This document shows positions 1 through 13,209 of a stretch of 64,000 bases of DNA, piece by piece. Position 1 is the stretch's first letter, and each line of letters begins with the position of its first letter. Origin of the DNA: Bettongia penicillata ogilbyi (Eukaryota > Chordata > Mammalia > Diprotodontia > Potoroidae); assembly GCA_023548195.1 (NCBI GenBank), contig JAJHZJ010000399.1, forward strand, positions 5,399,100 to 5,463,099, read 5' to 3'. Both the position numbers and the translations under genes were made by a program. The notes below the pieces were generated by a model. It was not told the DNA's origin. It saw only the letters and a list, made by a program, of their open reading frames with translations, and made no database searches.

Positions 1-235
1 TTCCATAAGGTCAAATCAGTTGTTTTCTCTTTCTGTGTAATCTTTTAGATTTTAGTAAATTTTTGCTTACTAATTGATTCCATTAGGTGAATGGCCTCTA
101 AATTATATTTCCAATCCCAACCTCTTTCCTAGAAGCATCAGCCCACACTGTTAACTCTCTACTGGACAGTTCTGCCCTAGTAATCCAATAATACCTCAAA
201 CCTCATCAAAAAATGAGAGAAAGTGTGATTGCAGT

Positions 236-308
236 GGATAATATGAGATAATGAATATAAAGTACTTAGCAAAACTGAGTGTGCTATACAAATATCAATT
301 GTTGTTAC
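236..308 (+). repeat. MIR/CORE-SINE 3' fragment
   Basis: The stretch reads like the MIR/THER tail: AAAGTACTTAGCAAA, then a GTGCTATA motif, then ATTGTTGTTA. It is old and diverged. Confidence 0.6.
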
Positions 309-465
309 TCTCATGAAGCCCGTTCCTTTTCATTTCTGCTAATGCAACTATTCTTAACACAGTCAAGTAGACATACAATTCTGAAGCTGTTTTTGCATTT
401 TTCCTCTCTCCTCCCCCTCTTGCAACTTTTCCCCTAATACTAGGAAGCTAGGTTACATAATAAAT

Positions 466-545
466 AGGACACTGGGCCTGAAATCAGAAAGTCCCACTGT
501 CCTCAGGCACATAATGGCTGTGTGACCCTTGGCCTGGGCAAACAT
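466..545 (+). repeat. CORE-SINE fragment
   Basis: It matches the SINE core pattern 'ctgggcctgaaatcagaaag ... ggctgtgtgaccctt'. It is truncated on both sides. Confidence 0.6.
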
Positions 546-1084
546 TATTGTGGATGAAGTTGGTCTGGTGTCTGTCCTTCACTCAAATCATGCTGGCAAA
601 TTGAAAAGGCATAGATCACTACTAAGAATCTGAGGTTAGAATAGGCTAGCAGGAGGTGGGCCAGGGTAGTAGAAGACATAGGAGTGATTTATTTATATAA
701 AAACAAATAACAATTTTATTTGTTTGTTTTTGTATTAAGGGAATTGCTTTATCCCACAGAAACTGAGTTCTTTTGTTCTAGGACAGAATACCCTGTATCA
801 AAAATGAGAGAACAATAGAAGATTATTCCAAGGGCTTGACTTCAAAAGGAATACAAAACCTGAAAGTCGAACATTTGCTTAGGATGTACACACCTTTTGC
901 TTTCACTTTCATAATACCTCTCCCCTTTCTATCCCATTGCTGTTCTTCCTAGTTCATGCTCTCATTATCTCTTGCCTGAGGACTGCAAAACTATCTGGCT
1001 CAAAAGCAAGCAAAAACAAAAACCTTCCTCACCTTTAGTATCCACTGGTCTACTGCAGCCAATACACTTAGCCTAAACTGAACC

Positions 1085-1210
1085 TTCTAAAGCACAGCTC
1101 TGTTTATGCTGCTGCTCTGGTTAAAGCCTTTCAATGACTTCCCATCGTCTCCTAAAGAAAGTCTAAATTCTTTGGTCTTGAAATCAAATCCCACATAAGT
1201 TCCCAACGTG
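1085..1210 (+). repeat. L2-like fragment
   Basis: It resembles the old LINE stretch with 'ttcaatgacttcccatcg' followed by AAAGTCTAAATTC. The family assignment is tentative. Confidence 0.4.
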
Positions 1211-1939
1211 GGCAATACCATCCTCTGGGGGGCACTGGAGCAGTCCAGGGGAGTGGTAGTAACCTTGAGTACAATTGGGAGGGTTGAATAAAGTAAGGGG
1301 GTGGTGGAAGCATAAGAAAAGAAGAAAGGTAAGAAAATTTTGAAAAAAAATATTCATAGATGTTTCATCTGTTGTATAACAGAGTTAAAGTCACAATGAT
1401 TACCATTTTCCAAATAAAGACACAAAATTCAAGTTATAATCAATCAGTGCTCAAGTATACCAACAGGTCTTAACAAGTAAGTGTTGGCAGGTGAGCATGT
1501 CACACATTAAGCATTAAGTCCAGCATACATTGGCAGGAATATGTTCACATAATGATTGGTTTACTAGATAACATGGCATGGGTACATGATGAAATATGGC
1601 ATCATCAAAATTTCAATGCAGGAAAAAATCCACAAATTCACAGTAAATTGTTAAATTTAAGATGTGTTATTTTTAAAATATATATATTTTATATTTTTTA
1701 ATGATGGAAATTTAAAAAAAAAGTCTGTTAAAATGTTAAAGAAAGTAGATTTCTAGGAGGGCAGTGAGTGATTTTTTTAAAGGAGCTAGTAAACCAAATA
1801 AGTTTGGAAATATTGGATCTAGCCTATCTTTTCTAATGTCTTGTGCTTCATTGGTTCACTATCTGGCCAGTCAAACAAAGCATTCACATGTTTAGAACAT
1901 GCCCAGTACCTTCTTATCTAACTCCAATGGTTTATTCAT

Positions 1940-2335
1940 GCTGCTTCCTTCTTTTCTTAGACTCACAACTCTAACCAGACTAACTTTTCACTCTGAGAAT
2001 AGATTTATGTCGTCATCTCATAATCATTACCTGCCAAAATTTTATCCATTCTTCAAGTTTAAGATCAAATGTCAGCTTCTGCATGAACATTATCCAGATT
2101 GCCCAAGCCTCAATGATTTCTCTGTCCTTTAAGCTCAAAACTCATATGACTAATAACTCTCTTATGGTACTTAGAATATTTTGTCTTATATAACATTTAT
2201 TTCTATATGTATATATCTTTTATTTTCTAATAAATAACCTCTTTAATTAATTAATTTAATTTTTCTAAATAAACCTCTTTAAGGAAAGGAACTATTATGC
2301 AGCTTTGTATTCTCTACAATGTCACACATATCTGC
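1940..2335 (+). repeat. L2 LINE 3' fragment
   Basis: It contains the L2-style run 'tcttcaagtttaagatcaaa', then CATGAACATTATCCAGATTGCCC, then CTCTTTAAGGAAAGGAACTATTATG. It is diverged and A+T rich. Confidence 0.5.
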
Positions 2336-2509
2336 TTGCAGCAAGATATATGTATGTACATGCATACACATATATTTAATTACCCTACAAATTTTCTGTG
2401 CCAAATAATTGTGTACACATTCATATATGCCACATAGACAGATATTTGTTTAACCACTAAAGTTTCAGAAATAGATCAATATTTTACTAATCCTTGAGAA
2501 TCCAAGTCA

Positions 2510-2512
<3 letters not shown>

Positions 2513-2559
<47 letters not shown>
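2513..2559 (+). repeat. (TA)n microsatellite
   Basis: A run of about 20 uninterrupted TA units. Confidence 0.95.
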
Positions 2560-2561
<2 letters not shown>

Positions 2562-2849
2562 GAATAATCCTTAGAGTTCATTATATAAACAAATAACTGA
2601 CTAAATTACAAGAATGGACTGAGAATTGTCTGTGGAAAAAATATAATAATGTGAAGTATAATGGGGAAAATAAAATATTCCACTTGGATTTGAAAAAAAT
2701 GTTTTAGAATATGGGCACTCTGAATAGATTGTAGATTTTATGAAATAATTTTGAGAAGATTAGTGGGCTTCAATGTCATTATGTTAACAATAAATAACCA
2801 CAGCACTTAACAAAATCTTTAACTGCATTAAGAAAGACACAGTGCTCAG

Positions 2850-3345
2850 GAGTGGGGATACGATGGTCCCACTGTATTCTTCCTTATATAGATATCCTTT
2901 TGTAGTACAGTGTTCAGTTTTAGGTACTGCAATTGAGATAAAGTATTGATAAGCTGGAGACCATTCAGAGAAGGGCAACCAGGATAGTAAAAAAACTTGA
3001 AGTTATGACAAAAGATGATCAGTAGAAGGAAACTAGGAGGTTTATCTTGAAACACAATTATCTGAGGAACTTTTATATGGAAGAGGGATCAGTCTATCCT
3101 ACTTGGCCCCAGAGGACAGAAGCAGGGAAAACAAGTGAAGGTCTCAAAGAAGCGGATGTAGCAAAGCAAAAAAGAACAAAAAAAACCAAATAACTTGCTG
3201 ATAAATAGAAATGCCCTGAACTCTAATGGATTATCTTAACACTTATTGAGACCATAGCTCCCTGAATTCCCATCTGAACATCTTCAATCAGACAACCTCA
3301 AAGATTCCTTGCAACCTTAAGATGCCGCTATTCTGATATGTGAGG
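2850..3345 (+). repeat. CR1/L3-type LINE 3' fragment
   Basis: The signature phrases of the CR1/L3 3' end occur in order: AGAGAAGGGCAACCAGGATAG, TGGAAGAGGGATCAGTCTA, TTGGCCCCAGAGGACAGAAGC, and a closing ATTCCTTGCAACCTTAAGATGC. It is well diverged. Confidence 0.65.
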
Positions 3346-3770
3346 ATATCTCATTCATTTCCAATGTTAAAGTAAGGTTAATGGTGGGTGTTAAAGAAGA
3401 CTTAAAGATCTTCCCCACCTATTTATAGGCCTCAGATACCTTTTGTTAATTTCATTGGGTAATTAGAGTTGTGATGTACAGCTCTGAAAATTGTTATATA
3501 CACTTTTAGGTGAGGTTTTACTTTGGAATTTATTTTTTGGAAGAAGGTTCTTGTAACAGATAAGACTCTGGGTAGCCACTAAGGAGCCTCCTGGCTTTGA
3601 AAACCTAGATGTTGGTGTTTCTTTCCCTGGTAACAATGTATGTATTGTCTATGGTCAGACAATAGGGAACCCCATCTGTTGGTCTTCCTGTTTGTATTTT
3701 CTGCTTGAAATTTCTGTTTGTATTTTCTCTGAAGTTCAAGGTGCTGACTTTTCCCAATGAACTAAATGAA

Positions 3771-3772
<2 letters not shown>

Positions 3773-3821
<49 letters not shown>
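3773..3821 (+). repeat. (TA)n microsatellite
   Basis: A run of about 24 uninterrupted TA units. Confidence 0.95.
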
Positions 3822-3822
<1 letters not shown>

Positions 3823-5262
3823 TTGATTAAAATAGATTACTGAGCCCTCAAAAATTGCTTTCCTTTTAGAAAAGCAGATCTAAGAACCTGTATAGCAAGC
3901 CTCCTGGGTATGCTGAGGACCTTGTTGTTACATTTCCCCCACTAGAAAAATCAACAGGGTGCAAAAGGTAATTTTGATCACCAAATGGGGCACATAGGTG
4001 ATAATAAGAAAGCGTAGGGCATGGTGGTTTTGGCAATGATGTTGGCTCTATTGCCAAACACGTATTGTTAAATGTGTAAATGCTTGGCATGTAAATTACT
4101 GTTGTTTGGCAATATTTAAGAGCTTAAAACTATAAATAATAGAAGAACCTTGCATTTCTTAAGCTGTCTAGACTTCAACTACTGCAGCTACAATCCCCAT
4201 GAACTAGAGTGCTTGAAATAAAGCCAATACCAGGCTGCTCAGCAAGCAGTCAGTCAACAACCCAATATCTAACAGCCAGGCATCACTACAGTGCTTAATA
4301 GTGGTAACAGTGGAGATTATTGCATTAAAATACCCCAATGTGTTGCTCAATATGTACTCTGTGTTCCTGCCAGTCTAAATCACTACAGTGATTCCCACTC
4401 TCCTCTAGTAAGCATAAAGGGTTATGGAGTATTGGTTCCAATCTCTTCCTATAACTGAATTATTAAATTTTGAAGGGGTTGCTGAATATTTTGATTACCT
4501 TTTTTGACGTGATGATGTGAAGTTAGCACCACTAGTTAAATGTGAGAAAATCATAAAATGGAAGTTGATAGACTCAACACAACAGGAGGGATTTTGATAG
4601 ATCTTTTAGACCATTTTCTTGTACTCAACAATAACCTGATAGCATTGGTTGTGTTGGGAAGGGAGTCCACCATTTTCTATTCCTATGTTGGCCAACATGG
4701 CAAGAAACTCTGGCGTCATTTCTCCTTAATTCATTACCAGCACTGGACATGCCTTGCACTCTTACTACTTTTCTCACATAATCTAAAAGTTATGAATTGA
4801 GGAGATGACATCTTCATGTCATACATACAGGAGATAGCAGACAGGACCTGAAATTCCTCTTTGTTTATTCCTTAGTCTCTGAAAGTCAGGGAAGAAACCC
4901 ACTGTGTGTGGATATTTAGCACTTCAAAGATCTGCACTTTTATTGATGGGGAAGCTCCCTTTAGTAAAGTAGATTCTAATGCCTCTTGACTTAGCAGGTA
5001 TTCTTGTAGAGGAAGCTGTGGCTAAATAAATTCCTCTCTCTGGGATCGACCTGATGATCAGACATTCAAGCTTAGCAAGGCAGGTTCTTAGACCATAGGC
5101 ACACTTTCAGTCATCATGCCTCTATGCCAAGTATTTCCAACTTAATTGAAACTGCCAGAGCTCACACATAGCTGGCATAGGGTTCAAGAGTCCAGGGTCA
5201 TCCTCATGAGGAACTGGAAGAACATAGTAGTGTGTTTATCTATCTGTCTTTTCCTTCCTTGC

Positions 5263-5265
<3 letters not shown>

Positions 5266-5356
<91 letters not shown>
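5266..5356 (+). repeat. Compound (TC)n(CA)n microsatellite
   Basis: About 28 TC units pass directly into about 17 CA units. Confidence 0.97.
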
Positions 5357-5358
<2 letters not shown>

Positions 5359-5404
5359 AACATATGTAATAGCTAGTTATACACAGATATAGCTTCCCTG
5401 GGAA

Positions 5405-5440
5405 TCTATGTATGTATGTATGTATATATGTATGTATGTT
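5405..5440 (+). repeat. (TATG)n short repeat
   Basis: Several TATG units with one TATA interruption. Confidence 0.85.
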
Positions 5441-7384
5441 TACATAGATTAATTTGACAGATTTCAACCTGAGATTTTTTCATCAGTTTAAAGAACTCTT
5501 GATGAGGAAATTTGCTCCATTATACAGATCAACAACTATCCTGCAATTTAATCTTAGAGAGTTTCCTGGGACACTGAAAGGTTAAATTACTTAATCTGGG
5601 TCATAGATCCATTATATGTCAGAAGAGGAAAATGATCCCAGCTCTTCCTGAATCTAAAAGGGATTATTTGATATCCATTCTATCATGTTTCTTCTCTATA
5701 TATTGGTGGAGTCATTTATATGTTATGTGGCAGTAACCATTTCTGTTTAATGAACACACTAGTGAAGCTTATTCATTTGTACTTGTCTTTATTTTTTTCA
5801 TATAAATGTTACAATTGGGTAATGAAATAATATAAGAATTATTCATTTAGAGGGTTGATAGCAGGATGCAGAATGAGGACAGTAAGGGTCTCTTCATTTC
5901 ACTATGACTTGATCCTACCTTTACGGCATAAAAACATCTTCAGAGGATGACATACCATCTAGATATGTTAAACATTTTCACACTTTCAACAAAAACGTCT
6001 CTATGCAAAGTTCTCCTACTCTCACACTTCAAAAATACACAAACAAAAATTGCATGTGAGATTCCAAGCAGAAGGGAAGAAAGGTAATAGGACTCCTGGC
6101 ATATACAGTATGTATCTCAGCAAAGTTTCACCCATTATCATATCTAATAATCCTTTCCAGAAAACAATTAGATCCATCTGAATAACTCTAGGAAAATGAA
6201 AGAGAGTGGAATTATCTTAGATCCCAAACAATTTTTCAGGTACTAAGTCCTGAATTAGTGACATAGAAGGCACAAGGACGGAAGATGAGAGAGAGGCTGG
6301 AATATAAGCTGATGATTCTCGGCATGAATCTTGTCACCGTAGTGACAATATACTTTTATCATTCTCTGCCTTCACAATAACCACTGGGTTGTTTGTTACC
6401 CTTTTAGGAATAAATTCTTCTTGATTGGGTAGCTGTGAATTCTTGCCTTTCTGTGATCTGCATACTTCTTTTGCCCCTAGGGTCATTATACAAGGTGATT
6501 ATACAAGGTTATTCTTGATGATCATTTTAAACTGATCTCATCTATGTATTTAAAATTGTGGGTGTCATGCCTACTAAGTAACATTCCTAAACTTCCATAG
6601 CCCATTAAAAACATATTACTTTGATCTTCAACTATTGCAGAACCTTTTATAAAATCTTTTACATCTTCTAATCCCTATATGTATTATCACTTCTTAGATC
6701 ATCCTCTTCTTAGACTACCATGTGTCACAGTCTCATTTTACCTTAGAAAGCAAAACATGCTTAAGGAGACTATGGGACTGAAAGGAATATTCTCCAGTTA
6801 TTTCTAGCCTCAGATTAGGAGATTGTTTTCCACTTCCTAGTGCCCTCATGAAGCAATGTGACAAGCCAGTCACATAGCTTATAACTAATAATTAAAGCAC
6901 TTCTTCTGGTTGTCTGTGTGGTAGTGTCAGTCAACAATTTGCCATTTCTATAGTGTCTTACTGTACATTTCCATATTTCCACATTTTCCAGAATTAATGA
7001 TTCCTATAACATAAAATTTAAGCATTACTCTAAGTTAATCTAAACTGACATTGACTGCATCTCTTCTAAGTTTTAGTTAACAGTCTGTAACAGTATTTAT
7101 TACTGATGGGAAAAACAAATCAACTGTTGGCCAAGCTACTGGTTATGAGCATCTCTGATCATTACTAGTTCTAAGAGTCTAGATATAGTCTTTTTCCATG
7201 TCTATACTTGGAGGCTGCCCAGCTGGCAGGGCTTTCTAAATTTTATGATCATTTGGCAAAGTCTTCAGGAGCCCAGGGTCACCTCCACTCAATAATGCAG
7301 CCCTGGAGAAGGATTTCATTCGAGGTGTTTTATGCTTTAAAATATATTATGACTAAAATAATATTACTTCTTAAATATAGACAT

Positions 7385-7668
7385 CAAATAATCATAATAA
7401 TAGCTAGCATTTAAATAGTGCTTTGTGGTTTGCAAATTGCTTTACATATGCTATCTTATTTGATCCTGACAATAACCTTTAGGTATAGGTATTTTAATTA
7501 TACCCATTTCACAAATGAGGAAACTGAGAAAGAGGGAGTTTAAGCAACTTATCCATAGTTACACAGTTAATAAATGTCTCAGAGAGGATTTGAATTTAGA
7601 TATTTCTGACTCCAAGTTTGGCTCTATCCACTGAGTCATCTCTATCCACTGAGTCATCTAGGTGTAAT
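7385..7668 (-). repeat. MIR/CORE-SINE with internal 18-bp duplication
   Basis: Reverse-orientation MIR pattern: TAGCATTTAAATAGTGCTTTG, then CACAAATGAGGAAACTGAG, then 'tacacagttaataaatgtct'. The 18-base unit TCTATCCACTGAGTCATC occurs twice in perfect tandem at 7623-7640 and 7641-7658. Confidence 0.85.
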
Positions 7669-8634
7669 CATTGAGGCACTCTCATGGGAGTAGAGGGAGA
7701 TAAAATCCTGTTTCATTTTCCTCTTATTCCCCTAATTTATCAAAGACCACCATAATGACTAATAACAGAATATTATATATCAAGAAGCAAAGAATAGTGC
7801 TAAAATAGAGGAGGAAGAAGAACCTATAGCCCATATGTACTCTTATTTTCTGAAAATTTCACAAGACAAAAGAAGCATACATTTTGCGATAAAAGGGAAT
7901 TTTCCTAAATATTAGGGAGAATTTCTTAAAAGGTGGCTTGTTACCTTTGAAGTAGATTAATGAAAGAAGTTGGGAATCTCCTTCACTAGCTATTTTAAGA
8001 AAGATAGTGGCTCCTCACAGAACACAAATGGAGTTTTGACCACAGTCAAAGGAAAAAAAAAAACACATGGTCTTCAGTTCCTTTCCATCCTTTCTATTCT
8101 AAAATCTCAAATATTTTATAAACCCTTCTCAGAGGACAAGAATGCTATTAGGCTCATTTTACTTTGGTTTAAAAACTGCTAAAAGAATTTTCAAATTCCC
8201 AAGTCATTTATAAGCCTACTGCTTACCTTAGAATATATTTAGAAGATCTTTGGGTTCATGACTATTCCTTTAGCCAGCAGGCCAAACAAAAGGGCTAAGA
8301 TAATGTAGAACATTTTGAAGAGAGCTGCTCCATTTAGTTTCACAAGATGAATCCAAATTCATTTAAAAACTATAAGGTTTTCTTGTTCTTGTCCATTTCC
8401 TGAACTCATTAGAGTTTCTACTGATATCTCAATAACCTTATGCTATGGTGACAACTCTGATCACTTTTTCTATGCAATGTGCTGAGATGTTATAATGAAA
8501 ATGGAAATAAAGTATGTATGTGTATTTATGTATGGGTGATTTCATTAGATGTACCTGCACAGATCGAATGGGAAGATGACTCTATTAAAGCTGCATAAGG
8601 GTATAGGTAACAGTAGGAGGGAAGAGAAGGGAAG

Positions 8635-8890
8635 GGAATAAACATTTATAGAGCACCTACTACATGCCAGGTTTTATGCTAAGTACTTTACAAATAATCT
8701 CATTTGATCCTCACAAAAACTCACTGAGTTAGGTGCTGTTATTATCTTCATTTTACAGTTGAGGAAACCAAGGCAAATATAAGCAGTAATTTGGTCAGGG
8801 TCACACATACAATAAGTACCTGAGGCCAAATTTTAACTCAAGTATTCCTCACTCAAAACCAAGCACTCTAGCCACTGAGCCACTCAGCAT
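8635..8890 (-). repeat. MIR/CORE-SINE
   Basis: Reverse-orientation SINE: AGAGCACCTACTACATGCC, ATTTTACAGTTGAGGAAACC, then the closing AAGCACTCTAGCCACTGAGCC. Confidence 0.85.
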
Positions 8891-9164
8891 AGACAGTGTT
8901 AGATAGGACTGTGGGTATGTGTTTAAGGAAACATTCAAATAGAGCTCAACTCTGAAGAGATCTTCAAGTAAGAGACTAAATCAACAAGAAAATGAAAAAG
9001 AGAACTAAAGGCACAGAATTTCTATGCCATCTAAACATAATAGCTGACAAATAACTTTCAGCGACATCCAAAAATATGATAAATGTCACATAGGGACTAG
9101 ATATCAGAAGGCAAATCTGAACACAGAGTCTCCAATTCCAGAGTTACTATCATTCCCTCTATAT

Positions 9165-9275
9165 CACAGAGTAATGTGTATACATGTGTATACATAATAT
9201 GTATATATAGCTATATATTTATCTACACACAACTATATACATATATATGTATGTATGTATGTATGTGTGCATATA
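9165..9275 (+). repeat. TA/TATG-rich simple sequence
   Basis: Mixed TATG, TATA and TGTATA units, low complexity. Confidence 0.8.
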
Positions 9276-9290
9276 CACTCCAAAGAAAGG

Positions 9291-12200
9291 AGAAAGAAAA
9301 CACCAATCCTCCTATAAACACTACATGGCATTTAGGTTAGGCAATTTAATGGCCTATAAACAAAGATTGTAAAGTGTACTCCATTAAACATATACTGTTT
9401 TTCTAAAACAATAAAAATGCACTTAAACAAAACAAAGGATACATTTTAAAAAACTAACATGAAGTGGTTTGAGTATAATACTGCAATTTTTACCATGGCA
9501 GGACTCACTAAGTTTAGAAGAACTTTCTCATTAGGGTTGCTCTGCCAATTCTTGTGATGATGAAATGAACAGCTTATTTTTTTTTAATATGGGTAGTTCA
9601 GGAAGTCCTTTCTTTGCTGTGCTCCTCCTTAAATTCCCAGTTATGCAGGATTGCCATTATATGAGATAATAAACACATGATTGGATTAGACGAGATCATG
9701 TATTAAGCATCTTGCCAACTTCCAAACTATATATGTGTTACATAGTATTACCAAGTTGTAAAGGTGAGATGTATTTAAACACCACAACTATATGATGCTG
9801 TATATTATTTTAAAATGTCAGACTAGAATGAAAATACTGATAGGCAACTTTTGGAAATTGACGGAAGTGAATAACAGGAAAAATTCTTTGTGAAACACTC
9901 AAAAGCAGGGAGAAAGGATGCACAGAAAATTAACCCAACAGTACCAAACTCATACTTTCTTCTTTACATTTTGAATTTTTTTTATCCCCAACAGCTGAGT
10001 TATTTGAAAAGTTGCAAACTTTGCTGCAAGTATCTAAGATATTCATGAAGTGTTCTTAAAGATAGACAGACAGATGGAGACATTGAAGGTAACTTCATAA
10101 TTTGAATTATTGTATTATGCTAAAACAATACCAGCAAACAGTTTTCATTCTAACTGATAATTAGTGAGCCATTCAAGTTTATACAATACTGGAGCTTTCA
10201 TAAGCTCTGTATCCACTCCACACATCAGAACCACTTTGCTGCATGTTACTGCTGATAAAAATAGCCTCAAATGACCACGTGACTGACTTTGAATAGCTTC
10301 GATACTTATTGCTGTCAGTGCTTCAATCAGCCCACGATCTTCAGTACTCTACAACTAGTGGATAAATATAGTCAAAATTTTCTGTAGCACACGCAGCACT
10401 TACAGATAAGGATATCTTCTTTAAACTTGCTTTGCAAATTTTTAAATAAAATTAAGTTATAATAGTGCAAAACACTATCCCATAGAGATTCTGTGCTGCT
10501 GACAGAACATAGTGTTTTTTTAGCTTACTTTAAAATGTACAAGAATTGAACATATATTCACTGCCAAAATATATGAACAAAATTAAATATTCTTAACTCA
10601 TTACTCTTGAAATTACATTTGATCTCTGCAATTGAAAAGATATTGAAGAGTTAACCCTCTGTCATTCAAAGCATACTCAATGGTTTTTAGATGGTTTTAT
10701 TCTTCTCACTAATATGGTAATCGTAGAATTTAAAAAGATTTACATTTTCTTTCATGACATGGTTTTAACTTAATTTTAACTTAATTTGGACTTGCTTAAC
10801 TGAAGTTCAGTATGTATTTGACTCATTTATGGTAGTCTTATTTATGAGAAAACATCACTTTTAAATGAAATGCTGATTTTGTCAAATGCACACACAATAA
10901 GCATGCACACACACACACACACATAAATGTTTACTACTAACCATGGAGATAACAAAGTTTTTTGTTTTTGTTTTTATACCTATAAGATCAAAGTTTCTCT
11001 TTTCTCTGACTCTAAAACATTGATGTAAGATCACTTGGGCAGAACACAGCCATAAGAAATCATGAGGTCAGAATGAATCAAGATTCTTTCATCTAACAGA
11101 ATAAGAAATCTCTCCCTTCTGCTCAAGGTTTTTTTTTTTTTAATTTATTTTTTAAATACTGACTTCAATTCTTCATCAAGCCTCATTGTGATCTGGGAAA
11201 GAATTGCAAAGAGATAATTTAATTCATGTTAAAGAGAAGTCACAGAGCTGAACTGCCACTTTCCATTGCTTTTATCATCCAAATAAAGTTGCATTTTTAT
11301 CATCTTAGCCATCAAAAGGAAAATCATAAATTTCAAAGTTTCAAAGGTCTTGTTTATATTATTAATTAATGCCTCATGTGTATCACAAGGCTAATCTTAG
11401 AGTTTTAGAGTTTACTGCTTTAGCATAATTAATGTAAATCATTATTTTTTCTAGGTTTTATTTTTTGCCAGTTTTGAATTCACAATTTAAAAAATACTGG
11501 TTCAATCACTGTCAGTCTTAATGAAATTATGTTTTATTGGGGGAGATAAAGGAAGAAGATAAAGGACATTTTAAAACATTTCTTCCTTACTTTCATTCAA
11601 GTATAGGAGTAAAAAGAAGCTCTTGAATCCAAAGTTTTATATTTATTAAAAAGTTTAATGTAGATGCTGCCAAGAGGATGAAAATCATGGCTTAATGCTA
11701 GAAAAAAAATATTTTGAGCTTTCCCTCAAAACTCAGTTTCATTCAGAACTAAGCACTAATTTGAAGCTTAGAAACTAGCACAGACTCCAAATTAGTCTAT
11801 GCTAGAAATAGATTACTCTTGAATATTTCACTACTAACCAGGATATAATGATATCAAAACATTGACTATCAAAGCAAATATTTGATTATCATTAATACAT
11901 AGAAATTTTATCAAAATTAAACGCTTAAATCTTTCCTAAATATAGAAAGTATATAATAAATATATATGAGCAATGACACTTGACATTAAGAATATTAATA
12001 TCCACAAATGACATATAAGACTGATTAATTTATATATGTATATATTTATAGTATTAGTTGTAAATAGCCTATCAAACACAATAAATTAAGACTAATTATG
12101 GTTTATTTTATTCATAAGTTCATCAATTAATTAAATAGTTATGACACAAAACTATTTAAGGAAACTACAAGGTTTTACTATATTCCATCACCATGGAATG

Positions 12201-12814
12201 CATATATATACACACACACAGATACATACATATTTCCAAATGCTAAAATTAATACTGATCTTAATGTAAGTCTGATTATAGCTTAAGCAATAAAAATGTG
12301 TATATGTCTAATGAGTTGCAAAATTAGCCAGAAAAAATATGCATTGTGTTACATGAAGTTAATCATGTGAAGGGGGATGTTAGTTGCCTGCACCAGCTAC
12401 TACCAGGCTGTAGACTAAAAGAACAGTCTTAAGCACCATGCTTGTGTACAAATTATCCCACCTTAGCAACAGTAAGATGAAAGGGAGTCACGTTTTTTAA
12501 GTTTTCACGAGGAGAAAGGTAGTTGCTAAGCAATAATAATAATTTTATGATAATGTATACAGCCTTATGACATTTAAGAACGACTAAAGTATTACTAATA
12601 AATAGGCAGTACAAAACTAATTGTCATTTCCATAATTATGAGAGAAATATGCCTCCAATGACTTTCCTCCCTCTAACTAAACAATCTCCTTCAGTGTCTC
12701 AGGATGCCTTTGTCTGGTGCTGCTCGCACACCAAAATCAGCAAAAATACTGTTGATCATGGAAATATTTTTGTCTCTTCTCTTCTTTTATTGATCACTTG
12801 AATTTTATGTACGT
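9291..12814. other. AT-rich, repeat-poor intron sequence
   Basis: I see no gene, and no interspersed repeat that I recognise apart from a short (CA)n at 10902-10924 and poly-T at 11130-11142. It lies just downstream of the GALNTL6 first coding exon, so non-coding regulatory sequence is possible but not shown. Confidence 0.4.
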
Positions 12815-13065
12815 GTGTTTATTTCAAAAAGAAGCTGCTTACTCCTTGGGACAATCCCTCACAAGTTCTACAATCACAAATCCTCCTTCTCAAACAAAAT
12901 AAATCTAAAAAGTCTTATGTTACACAGAAACCTATTTTCCGTGCAACACGTATTTTTTGCTAACCTAAGGACATACCAAATGTCTTTTTTTCCCGTTGTG
13001 GTTTCTTGCCTCACCAATCCAAGCTTTTCATCTGCTTCACGACTTCTTCCCACCCCCACTCCTTT

Positions 13066-13071
13066 ACTTAC
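13066..13071 (-). other. GALNTL6: Splice donor of GALNTL6 first coding exon
   Basis: The minus strand reads GCAG|GTAAGTAAAGG, a full consensus U2 donor, immediately after codon 46. It places the intron at lower coordinates. Confidence 0.9.
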
Positions 13072-13209
13072 CTGCTGCTCTCCAGGTCCCGTGGATTTCA
13101 TCAGATGCTTATCCTTATATAGAGACCAGAGACCAATATTAGGCAGGAATATTAAAGCCACCATAAACAATAAAGTCATTTGCAGAAATCTCTTCTGTTT
13201 CCTCTTCAT
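13072..13209 (-). CDS. GALNTL6: GALNTL6 first coding exon (N-terminus, 46 codons)
   Basis: Polypeptide N-acetylgalactosaminyltransferase-like 6 belongs to the family that starts mucin-type O-glycosylation in the Golgi. The exon begins [10 protein letters not shown] and ends GPGEQQ, which I recognise as the GALNTL6 N-terminus. Residues 1-11 form a short basic cytosolic tail. Residues about 12-30 are a hydrophobic signal-anchor ([12 protein letters not shown] is visible), typical of a type II Golgi enzyme. The rest starts the lumenal stem; the catalytic and lectin domains lie in exons outside this window. The ATG has G at -3. The frame is open upstream to about 13377 but has no other ATG, which decides the start. 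The exon ends in phase 0 at a CAG|GTAAGT donor, and reading past it gives intron translation. Identity is from memory of the family; the splice site is seen directly. Confidence 0.9.

Larger units (their letters stand above)
1..13071 (-). other. GALNTL6: GALNTL6 intron (partial)
   Basis: This is everything downstream of the donor on the minus strand. No acceptor or second coding exon was recognised, so the intron continues beyond the window edge, in keeping with a very large gene. It holds old SINE, L2 and CR1 fragments and microsatellites, listed separately. The remaining parts, such as 3346-5265, 5441-7384 and 9291-12814, look like unique AT-rich sequence with no recognised gene. Confidence 0.75.

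Noticed and set aside
5146..5467. Frames with SLSLSL/HTHTHT or RERERE/VCVCVC
   Set aside because: They are translations of the (TC)n(CA)n microsatellite. The same applies at 20648-20927, 44302-44532 and 49419-49739.
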